From contig RPOS01000116.1 in NCBI GenBank assembly GCA_003820635.1, positions 1 to 9,597 on the forward strand: a stretch of 9,597 nucleotides of DNA, given 5' to 3'. Both the position numbers and the translations under genes were made by a program. The first letter of the stretch is position 1. Each line of letters begins with the position of its first letter. Of the stretch, positions 1 through 6,801 are shown in pieces. Under the pieces are notes generated by a model. The model ran no database searches. It was not told the DNA's origin and saw only the letters and a list, made by a program, of their open reading frames with translations. This DNA comes from Verrucomicrobiaceae bacterium. Its GTDB lineage: Bacteria; Verrucomicrobiota; Verrucomicrobiae; Verrucomicrobiales; Akkermansiaceae.

Positions 1-98
1 AGAGTAGGAAGCTGAGGGTTTTCATGAGAGATCGATGTGACATGGTATGGACGGATACGCGGACTTGGATTTTCCTTTCATGCAAGCCGCGATTTGGC

Positions 99-1100
99 AT
101 GAACCGATCAGGACAGATGATCGAATCGGGCACCAGCTTGACCTTTGAGGAATTCATGCGCCGGGCACTCCATGACCCGCAGCGTGGCTACTACGCGCGG
201 CGGATCCGCGGTGTCGGCCGGGGAGGGGATTTCACCACCGCGCCGATGTTGTCCGTGGCACTGGCCCGGTCCATCGCGGCGTGGGCCGCGCGGGCGCTGC
301 GCGAAAGCGGCTGCCGGGACTTGGTCGAAATCGGTCCCGGCGAGGGTGTGCTCGCCGCCGCCGTGCGCGAGCACTTGCCGTGGCGCGTCCGCTGGAAAAC
401 GCGCATGCACCTGGTGGAGACCTCCGTTCCACTGGGAGAGATCCAGAAGAAGCGCCTTGGCTGGCGGGCTGCATGGCATGACTCGCCCGCTGCGGCACTC
501 GCCGCCTGCGATGGCCGCGCGGTGATTTTCTCCAACGAACTCGTCGATGCCTTCCCGGTGCGCTGCTTTCAAAAATCACCAGATGGCTGGCGTGAAATCG
601 TGGTGAGCTTCGATGCCGCCGGTGCCGCCAGCGAATCCCTGCAGCCGCCCGCCGAACTGCCCGTTTCCTCCGGTTTTTTGGAAAACCACCCGCCGGGGCA
701 GCGCATCGAGGTGCACGATTCCTACCGCCGCTGGCTGGCCGGCTGGCTGCCGCAGTGGCAGGCCGGGCGCATGCTCACCATCGACTACGGCAGCACTGCG
801 GAAACGCTCTATCAGCGCCGCCCGCACGGCACGCTGCGCGCCTACCTGCTGCAGCAACGCCTCGAAGGCCCGGCCATCTATCAGAATCCCGGCCGCCAGG
901 ATCTCACTGCCGACGTGAATTTCACCGACCTCATCGACTGGTCCGCGCCTTGGACCTGTGATGCCAAACTGCGGACGCTTGCGGAATTTCTCGCGTCATC
1001 GCGGGCTGCTGGAAATCAGGCCGACCGCGATCTAACAGATCCGCACGGGGCCGGCGGCGCCTTCATGGTGCTCGATCAGGCACGCCGGGAAAACGGTTAG
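99..1100 (+). CDS. SAM-dependent methyltransferase, MidA/NDUFAF7 family
   Basis: Predicted class I methyltransferase of the MidA/NDUFAF7 (DUF185, COG1565) family. Eukaryotic NDUFAF7 methylates an arginine of a complex I subunit; the bacterial substrate is not settled, so only the fold and SAM use are inferred here. The sequence shows the family opening LTFEEFMRRALHDPQRGYY, then GDFTTAP, the SAM-binding loop LVEIGPGEGVLAAAV, the family motif FSNELVDAFPV and MLTIDYG. Length is 333 residues. An in-frame ATG at 24 has a fair SD (GAGGG at 14-18), but codons 24-98 lack the GC-rich third positions of the rest and match no family feature. I therefore prefer ATG 99; ATG 117 is equally possible and sits closer to the conserved start. 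The gene ends 6 bp from the stop of a convergent gene, with no clear terminator between them. Family confident, substrate unknown. Confidence 0.9.
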   Translation: MNRSGQMIESGTSLTFEEFMRRALHDPQRGYYARRIRGVGRGGDFTTAPMLSVALARSIAAWAARALRESGCRDLVEIGPGEGVLAAAVREHLPWRVRWKTRMHLVETSVPLGEIQKKRLGWRAAWHDSPAAALAACDGRAVIFSNELVDAFPVRCFQKSPDGWREIVVSFDAAGAASESLQPPAELPVSSGFLENHPPGQRIEVHDSYRRWLAGWLPQWQAGRMLTIDYGSTAETLYQRRPHGTLRAYLLQQRLEGPAIYQNPGRQDLTADVNFTDLIDWSAPWTCDAKLRTLAEFLASSRAAGNQADRDLTDPHGAGGAFMVLDQARRENG

Positions 1101-1106
1101 GTGAAC

Positions 1107-2480
1107 TCAGTTGCCGCGCCGGCCGCGGCCGCCGCCCCACCAGCCGCGGCCTTCCAGGATGCGCTCCTTGGCATCGTCGGAGAGGGTGGTGGATTGCTGG
1201 ATGTAGGTCTTCGCGGCGGTTTCGTCCTCACGCATCCAGCGGGCTGCGGCGATGCCGATGGTGCGGTTGCGGTCGCCTTCGTCGGTGATGCTTTCCGCCA
1301 CCCGCACGAGGTCGGCGGGGGCTCCGGTTTGATTGCTCCAAACGTAGGACTGGAGCGCGCTGTCACGCACCGGGCCGGGTTGGTAGGAATTCGCATACTC
1401 AAGCGCGGCCGCCGGGTTCTGGCCGACCCATGCGGGCATCAGTTGGCGCATGCTGTCGCGCTGGGCCTCCTCGTTGGTTTGTTTTTTGAGCAAATCCGCG
1501 GCGGCGGCGGGATTGACGCGCGACCAGTCGCCGATGATCTCGCCGAGCATTTCGTTTTTGGCCTCGCCATCCTGCATGAGTGCGTATTGGCGCGCGGCTT
1601 CCTCCGGGTTTTTGTTAGAAAGGCCGCCGATGGCGGAGGCGAGCGCCTCGGCCTGTTCCCCGGGCGGCAGGGTGCGCACCCATGCCTGGGCTTCGGCGAA
1701 GTTGCTGGCTCCGTATTGGGCGGCCACCGCGCGGTAGGCATCGCCCAGATCGGCACCGCTCATGCCGGTGAGCATGGCGGCGGCTTTCTTGGGATCGGTC
1801 TTGGCGACCTCGCCGATCACGGCGCTCATGGCTTGGGCTTTCTCGGTGGTGAGCGAGCCGGCCCAGGCGAGGGCGGATGCCGGATCCTGGCGGGCCCATT
1901 CGCCGGCGATGATGGCGGCACCTCCCTGCCCGCCCATCGGCCCGCGGCCGCCACCCATCATGCCCATCATCGCGAACTCGCGCGGGTTTTCGGCATAATA
2001 CTTGGCGGCGTTCGCAGGGTCCACGCTGGCCCAGCTCTGGAGGATCGTCGGGCGGACGAACATGCCCGCGAAGCCCATGGTGTTGGAGAACGACATGGCG
2101 GCGGTGGGATCCAGTTCCGCCCAGCGGCCGAAGAGCAGGAAGGAAGCCATGATCCGCTCGTTCATCGGCAGATCCTCAAGTTTGCGGGCTTCGTCTTCGA
2201 GCTGTTGCGCGGTGAGGCCGGCGTAAAAATCGATGAGCGCCTGGACGCGGTTGGAGCTGCCCGGCAGGCGGTTGATTTCATCCGTGCCGGCCACGCGTTT
2301 GGCGCGCTTGGCGGCTTGGTCGGCCGCGGAGGCATCGCTGCGGGCCGAGGAGCGGGTTCTGAGCGCTGCATTTTCCCGGGCCGCCGCATCATCGGTGGAG
2401 TTGGTGTTTTTGCCGGAAATGTAGCCACCGAGGGCACCCACGAGCAAGGCGGCGACAGGAAGAAACCAGAGATTTTTCAT
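1107..2480 (-). CDS. Membrane-anchored ten-unit W-x3-D/N-P helical-repeat protein
   Basis: Function unknown. Residues 4-20 form a hydrophobic N-terminal segment (LWFLPVAALLVGALGGY), read as a signal anchor or uncleaved signal peptide, followed by a polar Ala/Arg/Ser-rich linker (about 25-68). From residue 110 on, a unit of roughly 31 residues recurs with an aromatic or hydrophobic anchor at 120, 150, 195, 225, 256, 287, 319, 351, 381 and 415. Most units read W-A-x-x-D/N-P-x-x-A, which suggests stacked two-helix repeats like TPR or Sel1. A Met/Gly/Arg-rich insert (about 171-187) breaks the spacing, and the protein ends in a Gly/Arg/Trp tail, GWWGGGRGRRGN. Such repeat proteins are, to my knowledge, frequent in Verrucomicrobiota. 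It lies 62 bp downstream of a hypothetical gene on the same strand. ATG 2543 overlaps that gene's TGA and could be the true start, adding 21 residues. I prefer 2480 because it puts the hydrophobic segment at the N terminus. Confidence 0.8.
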   Translation of the reverse strand: MKNLWFLPVAALLVGALGGYISGKNTNSTDDAAARENAALRTRSSARSDASAADQAAKRAKRVAGTDEINRLPGSSNRVQALIDFYAGLTAQQLEDEARKLEDLPMNERIMASFLLFGRWAELDPTAAMSFSNTMGFAGMFVRPTILQSWASVDPANAAKYYAENPREFAMMGMMGGGRGPMGGQGGAAIIAGEWARQDPASALAWAGSLTTEKAQAMSAVIGEVAKTDPKKAAAMLTGMSGADLGDAYRAVAAQYGASNFAEAQAWVRTLPPGEQAEALASAIGGLSNKNPEEAARQYALMQDGEAKNEMLGEIIGDWSRVNPAAAADLLKKQTNEEAQRDSMRQLMPAWVGQNPAAALEYANSYQPGPVRDSALQSYVWSNQTGAPADLVRVAESITDEGDRNRTIGIAAARWMREDETAAKTYIQQSTTLSDDAKERILEGRGWWGGGRGRRGN

Positions 2481-2542
2481 GAGGTTGGTGATTTTGCGGC
2501 GATTGAACCCCGGTGAAGCGGATGGGTTGCCGGGAATTTTCA

Positions 2543-3121
2543 TCAAACTGGAAACGAAGCGGCCAGCACCAATTCCGCGGCAGCGTTTTCCCCGCGCCAA
2601 CCTCGTGCCGCCACCTCGCCGAGAGCCCGCTGGACTCCGGGAATCCACAGCCCCTCGCGGGCGATCTGGCGGCCGTCCCGCGGGAAGCCCGCGCGCGGCA
2701 GGATGCGCTCCGCCAGATGCAGGCACAGCCAGGCACGCCATTCGCGGATTTCCGCCCGGGGGCCGCTCATCCGGCTGGCAAGGTGCTGGAAATGCCGCAC
2801 GGGATTGCCCAGGTAGCCGCAATGCCCGGCCGCGGACTGGCGCAGAATCCAAGCCAGCGCCTGATAGGGCGGGGGATGAACGAGCAGCACGGGAGCGCCG
2901 TCGGACAGGTCCGCCATCCAGGCTTTGTCGAGTTGAAGCACCGCCTGCGCGGGCTTGCCGGCCAGCCACTGGGATTGCGCGTAGCGGAGGGCATCCTGAT
3001 AGAACGCAGCGCCGCGCGCGCCGCCGTGCCGCCGGGTGATGGTGAAATCATGGAGCTCCGCCACTTGCGGAAGCCAAGGGCACGGTGGATTCCGGCAGGC
3101 TGCGGGCGTGTGATCGCTCAT
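2543..3121 (-). CDS. Hypothetical protein with a Trp/His-rich helical core, 192 aa
   Basis: I do not recognise a named family with certainty, although the core resembles short uncharacterised proteins I associate with Verrucomicrobiota. After a Pro/Cys-containing N terminus, residues 40-72 (FYQDALRYAQSQWLAGKPAQAVLQLDKAWMADL) look like a TPR-like helix pair. Residues 84-97 (PPYQALAWILRQSA) and 104-140 (LGNPVRHFQHLASRM, then EWRAWLCLHLAERIL) look like further helices. There is no signal peptide or membrane segment. The frame is open upstream to 3346, but ATG 3121 is preferred: a GGAG lies 10 nt upstream and the upstream frame overlaps the divergent pfp start. Its TGA overlaps an ATG (TGATG at 2545-2541) in the frame of the repeat protein, which suggests co-transcription and possibly coupled translation. 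Reality as a gene is likely from codon bias and gene order; function unknown. Confidence 0.7.
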   Translation of the reverse strand: MSDHTPAACRNPPCPWLPQVAELHDFTITRRHGGARGAAFYQDALRYAQSQWLAGKPAQAVLQLDKAWMADLSDGAPVLLVHPPPYQALAWILRQSAAGHCGYLGNPVRHFQHLASRMSGPRAEIREWRAWLCLHLAERILPRAGFPRDGRQIAREGLWIPGVQRALGEVAARGWRGENAAAELVLAASFPV

Positions 3122-3242
3122 TGCGGCGAATCTCCGTCCCGCCCTGCGGCGGTGCCAGACAAAAACGATGCGGAGTTTTTCAGCGGATTCACACGGTTTC
3201 AAGACTTGCATCCGCCCGATGATCATCAATCCTTCGCGCCGC
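3122..3242. promoter_or_regulatory. Divergent intergenic region between pfp and the hypothetical gene
   Basis: This 121-bp gap lies between two head-to-head starts and should hold promoters for both directions. It is visibly less GC-rich than the genes. I could not find a convincing -35/-10 pair on either strand. A perfect 10-bp palindrome, GATGATCATC, lies at 3218-3227, with its end 15 bp before the chosen pfp ATG; it could be an operator half or chance. The role as a promoter region is inferred from gene orientation alone. Confidence 0.4.
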
Positions 3243-4466
3243 ATGAGCCGATTGGAAGGAAAAGTATTAGTGGCACAAGGTGGCGGCCCCACCCATGTGA
3301 TCAACCAAAGTGTCGTGGGTGTCGCTCTTGAAGCCCGCAAGTTCACCCAAGTGACCGCCGTTTACGGTGCCGTCCACGGCGTCCGCGGCATCGTGGATGA
3401 AAACTTCGTCGATCTCACCCGTGAGACGACCCATAATCTCGAACAAGTGGCGGACACGCCGTCCTCGGGGCTGCTCTCCACCCGTGACAAGCCGGACGAG
3501 GAATACTGCGCCCGCATGTTCAAGGTGATGCAGGCCCATGACATCCGTTACTTCTTCTATGTCGGCGGCAACGATTCATCGGACACCGTGCGCATCGTCA
3601 ACGAGCAGGCCAAGGCCGCGAATTACGAACTGCGCGCGATCCACATCCCCAAGACCATCGACAACGACCTGATGGAAAACGACCACTGCCCGGGCTTCGG
3701 CTCCGCGGCGCGCTATGTAGCGCAGGCTTTCATGGGCGTGAACCTCGACAACCGCGCGCTCAAGGGCGTTTATATCGGAGTGGTGATGGGTCGCCACGCA
3801 GGATTCCTCACCGCTGCCTCCGCCCTGGCACGCAAATACGTCGATGATGGTCCGCACCTTGTTTATGTGCCGGAACGCCCGTTCGACACGGATAAGTTTC
3901 TCGCCGACGTGGACCGGGTTTATTCGAAACACGGCATGTGCAGCATCGCCGTTTCCGAGGGGATTTCCGACAAGGACCACACGCCGATGATCACCAAGCT
4001 GATGGGTGTGGAGGAACGCGACGCACATGGCAACGTGCAGCTTTCCGGCACCGGCGCGCTGGGCGACCTGCTGTCTGACACCGTGAAAAAAGGCCTCGGT
4101 CTCAAGCGCGTGCGTTCGGACACCTTTGGTTATCTCCAGCGCTCGTTCATTGGGTGCCGCTCGGATCGTGACGCCCGCGAGGCTCGCGAAGTGGGTGAAA
4201 AGGCCGTGCAGTTCGCCATGTGGGACAACGTGGACGGCTCGGTAGTCATCCGCCGCCCGGTGCTCAACTACGGCGTGGATTACGAGTTGGTGCCGCTCAC
4301 CCTGGTGGCCGGCAAGACCCGCCACATGCCGGACGAGTTCATCAATGCGGACGGCAACGGCGTGACCCAGGATTTCCACTCCTACTGCCGCCCGCTGCTC
4401 GGGTCCAGCCTGCCGGAGCCCCACCGCCTGCGCGCGCCGATGGTGCCGAAGATCCTCAACCGTTAG
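3243..4466 (+). CDS. pfp: PPi-type 6-phosphofructokinase (diphosphate-fructose-6-phosphate 1-phosphotransferase)
   Basis: Cytosolic glycolytic enzyme that phosphorylates fructose 6-phosphate to fructose 1,6-bisphosphate, probably with pyrophosphate, which makes the step reversible. Visible motifs: the N-terminal phosphate loop VLVAQGGGPT (8-17), GGNDS at 108-112, PKTIDND at 136-142, MGRHAGF at 182-188, SEGIS at 238-242 and GYLQRS at 296-301. In ATP-dependent enzymes the loop reads GGDGS and the second motif begins PG. Here Asp111 stands where ATP enzymes have Gly, and Lys137 where they have Gly; in the family this pair marks PPi use. Length is 407 residues, usual for the shorter PFP class. 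The start at ATG 3243 gives the expected MSRLEGKVLVAQ opening; ATG 3219 or 3168 would add residues with no family match. There is no SD. A pilT-like gene follows after 68 bp. Cofactor choice is inferred, not proven. Confidence 0.93.
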   Translation: MSRLEGKVLVAQGGGPTHVINQSVVGVALEARKFTQVTAVYGAVHGVRGIVDENFVDLTRETTHNLEQVADTPSSGLLSTRDKPDEEYCARMFKVMQAHDIRYFFYVGGNDSSDTVRIVNEQAKAANYELRAIHIPKTIDNDLMENDHCPGFGSAARYVAQAFMGVNLDNRALKGVYIGVVMGRHAGFLTAASALARKYVDDGPHLVYVPERPFDTDKFLADVDRVYSKHGMCSIAVSEGISDKDHTPMITKLMGVEERDAHGNVQLSGTGALGDLLSDTVKKGLGLKRVRSDTFGYLQRSFIGCRSDRDAREAREVGEKAVQFAMWDNVDGSVVIRRPVLNYGVDYELVPLTLVAGKTRHMPDEFINADGNGVTQDFHSYCRPLLGSSLPEPHRLRAPMVPKILNR

Positions 4467-4475
4467 ACTCCGGCC

Positions 4476-4520
4476 CGTTTGCCCGCCGGATGAATGGCAG
4501 GCCGGGGTCTTGTGCAAACG
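4476..4520 (+). repeat. Inverted repeat ahead of the first pilT-like gene
   Basis: CGTTTGC (4476-4482) and GCAAACG (4514-4520) form a perfect 7-bp inverted repeat with 31 nt between. The interval also contains CCGG-type stretches able to pair within the loop. It lies in the 68-bp gap after pfp and ends 14 nt before the ATG of the next gene. No T-run follows, so it is unlikely to be a standard terminator; it could affect expression of the pilT-like gene or be chance. Confidence 0.3.
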
Positions 4521-4534
4521 CATGGCTGAACAAG

Positions 4535-5587
4535 ATGTTGTCCCCGCTCATCCATCTGATTCTGGATGCCTTCGCCAGCAATGCCACCGACGTCTTTATT
4601 GCGGAGGGCGAGCCGCCGCGCATCCGCCGTGATGGTGACTTGGTGGTGCTGCATCCGGGGCCGGTGACGCGCGCGGCCATGGAGGAGTTCTGGGCCAACT
4701 GCGGGATTGATCCCGCGTGCCATCACGAGGCGGACATTTCCTGGCAGGCTGCGGAGGGAATCCGGCTGAGGGTGAATCTCTATCACACACTCGGCCGCCT
4801 CGCCGCCGTGATGCGGCCGATCCGCCGCGAGATCCCCACCCTCGAGCAGCTCGGCCTGCCGGTGGAGCTGCTGCAATCCTGGATGCGCCGCCGCTACGGG
4901 CTCATTCTGGTGTCCGGCCCCACCGGCTCCGGCAAGTCCACCACCGTGGCCTCCTGTCTCGATTGGATCAACCACCACCACGCCCGCCACATTGTGACGC
5001 TGGAGGACCCGATTGAGTATCTGTTTGAAAACGATCTGGCACTTTTTTCCCAGCGGGAGATTTACCGGGATTCGGAGAGCTTCGCCAGCGGCCTGCGGTC
5101 CGCGCTGCGCCAGAGCCCGGACGTGATTTTCCTCGGTGAAATCCGCGATGCGGAAACCGCCGTCACCGCGCTTCACGCCGCCGAGACCGGCCACCTCGTC
5201 ATTTCCACCCTGCACAGCAGCAGCGTGGTGGAAACCATCGACCGCTTTTCCCACCTGCTCAAATCCGAGTCCGCCGGAGCGCTCAATCTGCTGGCCACCC
5301 AGCTGGTCGGCGTTATTTCCCAGCAACTGCTGCCGCGGCCGGACAGCGGTCTTTTCCCCGCTCTCGAATACCTTCAGAACGAGGCCGCCACCCGCCGCTG
5401 GATTCTCGAGCACCGGATTCCCGAACTCCAGGACCACCTGCACAAAAACCGCGGCCCCACGAATTGCTCGCTGCTGCATTACCTCGTGGCCGCCGCGCAA
5501 CAGGGCCTGGTGGATGCGGATATCGCGCGCTCCGCCTGCCCGCGGCCGCAGGATTTTGATCGCGCCATGCGCGGAATTTCCGGATAG
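4535..5587 (+). CDS. PilT-like secretion/retraction ATPase, divergent paralogue
   Basis: Hexameric ATPase of the PilT/PilU/GspE superfamily, expected at the cytoplasmic base of a type IV pilus machine. The 350-residue protein has the PilT N-terminal domain (LILDAFASNATDVFIAEGEPPRIRRDG, 8-34). Its ATPase core carries Walker A GPTGSGKST at 128-136, the Asp box VTLEDPIEYLF at 154-164, Walker B DVIFLGEIRD at 196-205 and the His box from HAAETGHLVISTLHS (214-228). The ATP site therefore looks intact. The C-terminal part does not match canonical PilT: the DVFP segment reads SHLLKSES, and the AIRNLIRE region reads AATRRWILEHR (284-294). It may be a PilU-like accessory motor. ATG 4535 starts right at the domain; ATG 4490 in frame is also open but adds unconserved residues. 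There is no SD. The downstream pilT follows after 11 bp, implying co-expression. Superfamily certain, exact role unknown. Confidence 0.88.
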   Translation: MLSPLIHLILDAFASNATDVFIAEGEPPRIRRDGDLVVLHPGPVTRAAMEEFWANCGIDPACHHEADISWQAAEGIRLRVNLYHTLGRLAAVMRPIRREIPTLEQLGLPVELLQSWMRRRYGLILVSGPTGSGKSTTVASCLDWINHHHARHIVTLEDPIEYLFENDLALFSQREIYRDSESFASGLRSALRQSPDVIFLGEIRDAETAVTALHAAETGHLVISTLHSSSVVETIDRFSHLLKSESAGALNLLATQLVGVISQQLLPRPDSGLFPALEYLQNEAATRRWILEHRIPELQDHLHKNRGPTNCSLLHYLVAAAQQGLVDADIARSACPRPQDFDRAMRGISG

Positions 5588-5598
5588 CAGTGCAAACC

Positions 5599-6687
5599 AT
5601 GGCCCGCGACATTACCGAGTATCTGCGAGAAGCCGTTGCCCGCGGCGGATCGGACCTTCACCTCAGCGCGTGGGCGCCGCCGTGCATCCGCATCAACGGC
5701 ATGATCCATCGGCTTGAGGAAACCGCCTTCGACCCGGAAACCGTGCGCAATCTCGTTCTCGACACCCTCACCGAGGCCCAGCGCGCCACGCTCGAAGACG
5801 AGCTGGAGCTTGACTATGCGCTGCAGGTGGAGGGCGTGGGCCGTTTCCGCGGCAATGTCCACATCGCCCGGGGCAACGTCGAAGCCGCCTTCCGCTTCAT
5901 CAGTCAGGAAATCCCCGAGCTCGAAAGTCTCGGCCATCACGATGTGGTCCGGAATTTCTGCAAACTCCGCGGCGGCCTGGTCCTGATCACCGGCATCACC
6001 GGCTCCGGCAAGTCCACCACCCTGGCCTCGATGGTGAAGCGCATCTCGGACAGCCGCAGCGGCGTGATCGTGACCTTGGAGGATCCCATCGAGTTCGTTT
6101 TCCAGCACAGTTCCTGTCTCATCAAACAACGCGAAATCGGCGGCGATACCCGCAGTTTCCCGCGCGCCCTGCGTCAGGCGCTGCGCCAGGATCCGGATGT
6201 CATCGTTGTTTCCGAAATGCGCGATCTCGACACCATCCGCATCGCCCTGACCGCGGCCGAGACCGGACACCTCGTGCTCGCCACGCTGCATACCGCCGAT
6301 GCGCCGCAGACCATCGATCGCCTGGTGGACGTGTTTCCCGCGGAGCAGCAACCGCAGATCGTCACCCAGCTCGCCAGCTGCCTGGAGGGCATCGTCTGCC
6401 AGCGCCTCATTCCCCGCGCGGATGGCAAGGGCCGCGCGCTTGCCTCGGAGGTCCTCGTTCCCGGTCACGGCATCCGCAACTGCATCCGCGAGCGGAAACT
6501 CGAACAAATCGTCGGCCTGATGGAAATCGGCCACCGCGTCGGCAACCGCACGATCGACCAGAGCATCCTGAGTCTCTTGGAAGCCGGCGCCATCACCTAC
6601 GAGGAAGCCATCTTCCATTGCCGCGATCCCAAGTCCTTCGAGGGCTACCAAGCCCCGAAGCCCAAAAGGAAATCCCTGTGGGGCTGA
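5599..6687 (+). CDS. pilT: Type IV pilus twitching motility ATPase PilT
   Basis: Retraction motor of type IV pili: a cytoplasmic hexameric ATPase that drives pilin disassembly for twitching and DNA uptake. The 362-residue protein matches PilT throughout: N-terminal REAVARGGSDLHLSAWAPPCIRING (10-34), Walker A GITGSGKST at 132-140, Asp box VTLEDPIEFVF at 158-168, Walker B DVIVVSEMRD at 200-209, the His box AAETGHLVLATLHTADAPQTIDR (219-241), DVFPAEQQ at 244-251 and GIRNCIRERK at 291-300, matching the AIRNLIRE retraction motif. The Walker B region has Ser205 where VGEMRD is usual. The tail KPKRKSLWG is basic. ATG 5599 is preferred; GTG 5590 is in frame, 2 nt after the upstream stop, and would add three residues. 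No SD is visible. It is the second of two tandem pilT genes, probably translated from one mRNA with the gene before it. Confidence 0.94.
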   Translation: MARDITEYLREAVARGGSDLHLSAWAPPCIRINGMIHRLEETAFDPETVRNLVLDTLTEAQRATLEDELELDYALQVEGVGRFRGNVHIARGNVEAAFRFISQEIPELESLGHHDVVRNFCKLRGGLVLITGITGSGKSTTLASMVKRISDSRSGVIVTLEDPIEFVFQHSSCLIKQREIGGDTRSFPRALRQALRQDPDVIVVSEMRDLDTIRIALTAAETGHLVLATLHTADAPQTIDRLVDVFPAEQQPQIVTQLASCLEGIVCQRLIPRADGKGRALASEVLVPGHGIRNCIRERKLEQIVGLMEIGHRVGNRTIDQSILSLLEAGAITYEEAIFHCRDPKSFEGYQAPKPKRKSLWG

Positions 6688-6688
6688 G

Positions 6689-6719
6689 CGGAAATCGAAA
6701 CGCCCGGGCATGATTTCCG
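6689..6719 (+). terminator. Hairpin just past the pilT stop, possible transcript end
   Basis: CGGAAATC (6689-6696) and GATTTCCG (6712-6719) form a perfect 8-bp stem around a 15-nt loop that itself contains CCCGGG. It begins 2 nt after the pilT TGA. No T-run follows, so it would be a weak or factor-dependent terminator, or an mRNA 3'-end stabiliser. The position supports a 3'-end role; the function is inferred. Confidence 0.4.
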
Positions 6720-6762
6720 GTAATGGTGGCGCTGCGATTGCGCAAAATGTTCAAAACATGGC

Positions 6763-6790
6763 TTGATTCCCCGGCGTTCCCGGCTAAAAC
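6763..6790 (+). promoter_or_regulatory. Candidate sigma70-type promoter of hisG
   Basis: TTGATT (6763-6768) and TAAAAC (6785-6790) are spaced by 16 bp, close to the TTGACA/TATAAT model. The start codon is at 6802, 11 nt past the -10 box, so transcription would begin about 4-6 nt before the ATG and give an almost leaderless mRNA. The surrounding 114-bp gap is the least GC-rich stretch between pilT and hisG. This is pattern matching only. Confidence 0.45.
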
Positions 6791-6794
6791 GCCG
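6772..6794. repeat. Inverted repeat spanning the hisG -10 box, possible operator
   Basis: CGGCGTT (6772-6778) and AACGCCG (6788-6794) are perfect 7-bp inverted repeats separated by 9 bp. They span the promoter spacer and the proposed -10 element, so a protein bound here would block RNA polymerase. Binding by a regulator is inferred; the repeat itself is plain in the sequence. Confidence 0.35.
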
Positions 6795-6801
6795 CCCCCT
6801 C

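Noticed and set aside
24..98. N-terminal extension of the methyltransferase from ATG 24, which has a fair SD (GAGGG at 14-18)
   Set aside because: Third codon positions are mixed rather than GC-rich, and the added residues match nothing in the family, which begins near LTFEEFM.
1113..1155. GC-only palindromic stretch (GCGGCCGC-type words)
   Set aside because: It encodes the Gly/Arg/Trp tail of the repeat protein; skewed codons account for the low complexity.
1101..2516. Long plus-strand open frame of 471 codons opposite the repeat protein
   Set aside because: It is antisense to a gene with clear repeats and an N-terminal anchor; the Gly/Ala/His-rich translation is the usual shadow of GC-rich codons.
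3129..3216. Weak promoter-like boxes in the divergent region, such as TTGAAA on the minus strand and TTGCAT on the plus strand
   Set aside because: Neither has a recognisable -10 at 16-18 bp spacing.
4921..6021. A 25-bp identical stretch at 4921-4945 and 5997-6021
   Set aside because: It encodes the Walker A loop of both PilT paralogues; shared protein sequence and codon bias explain it without a recombination site.
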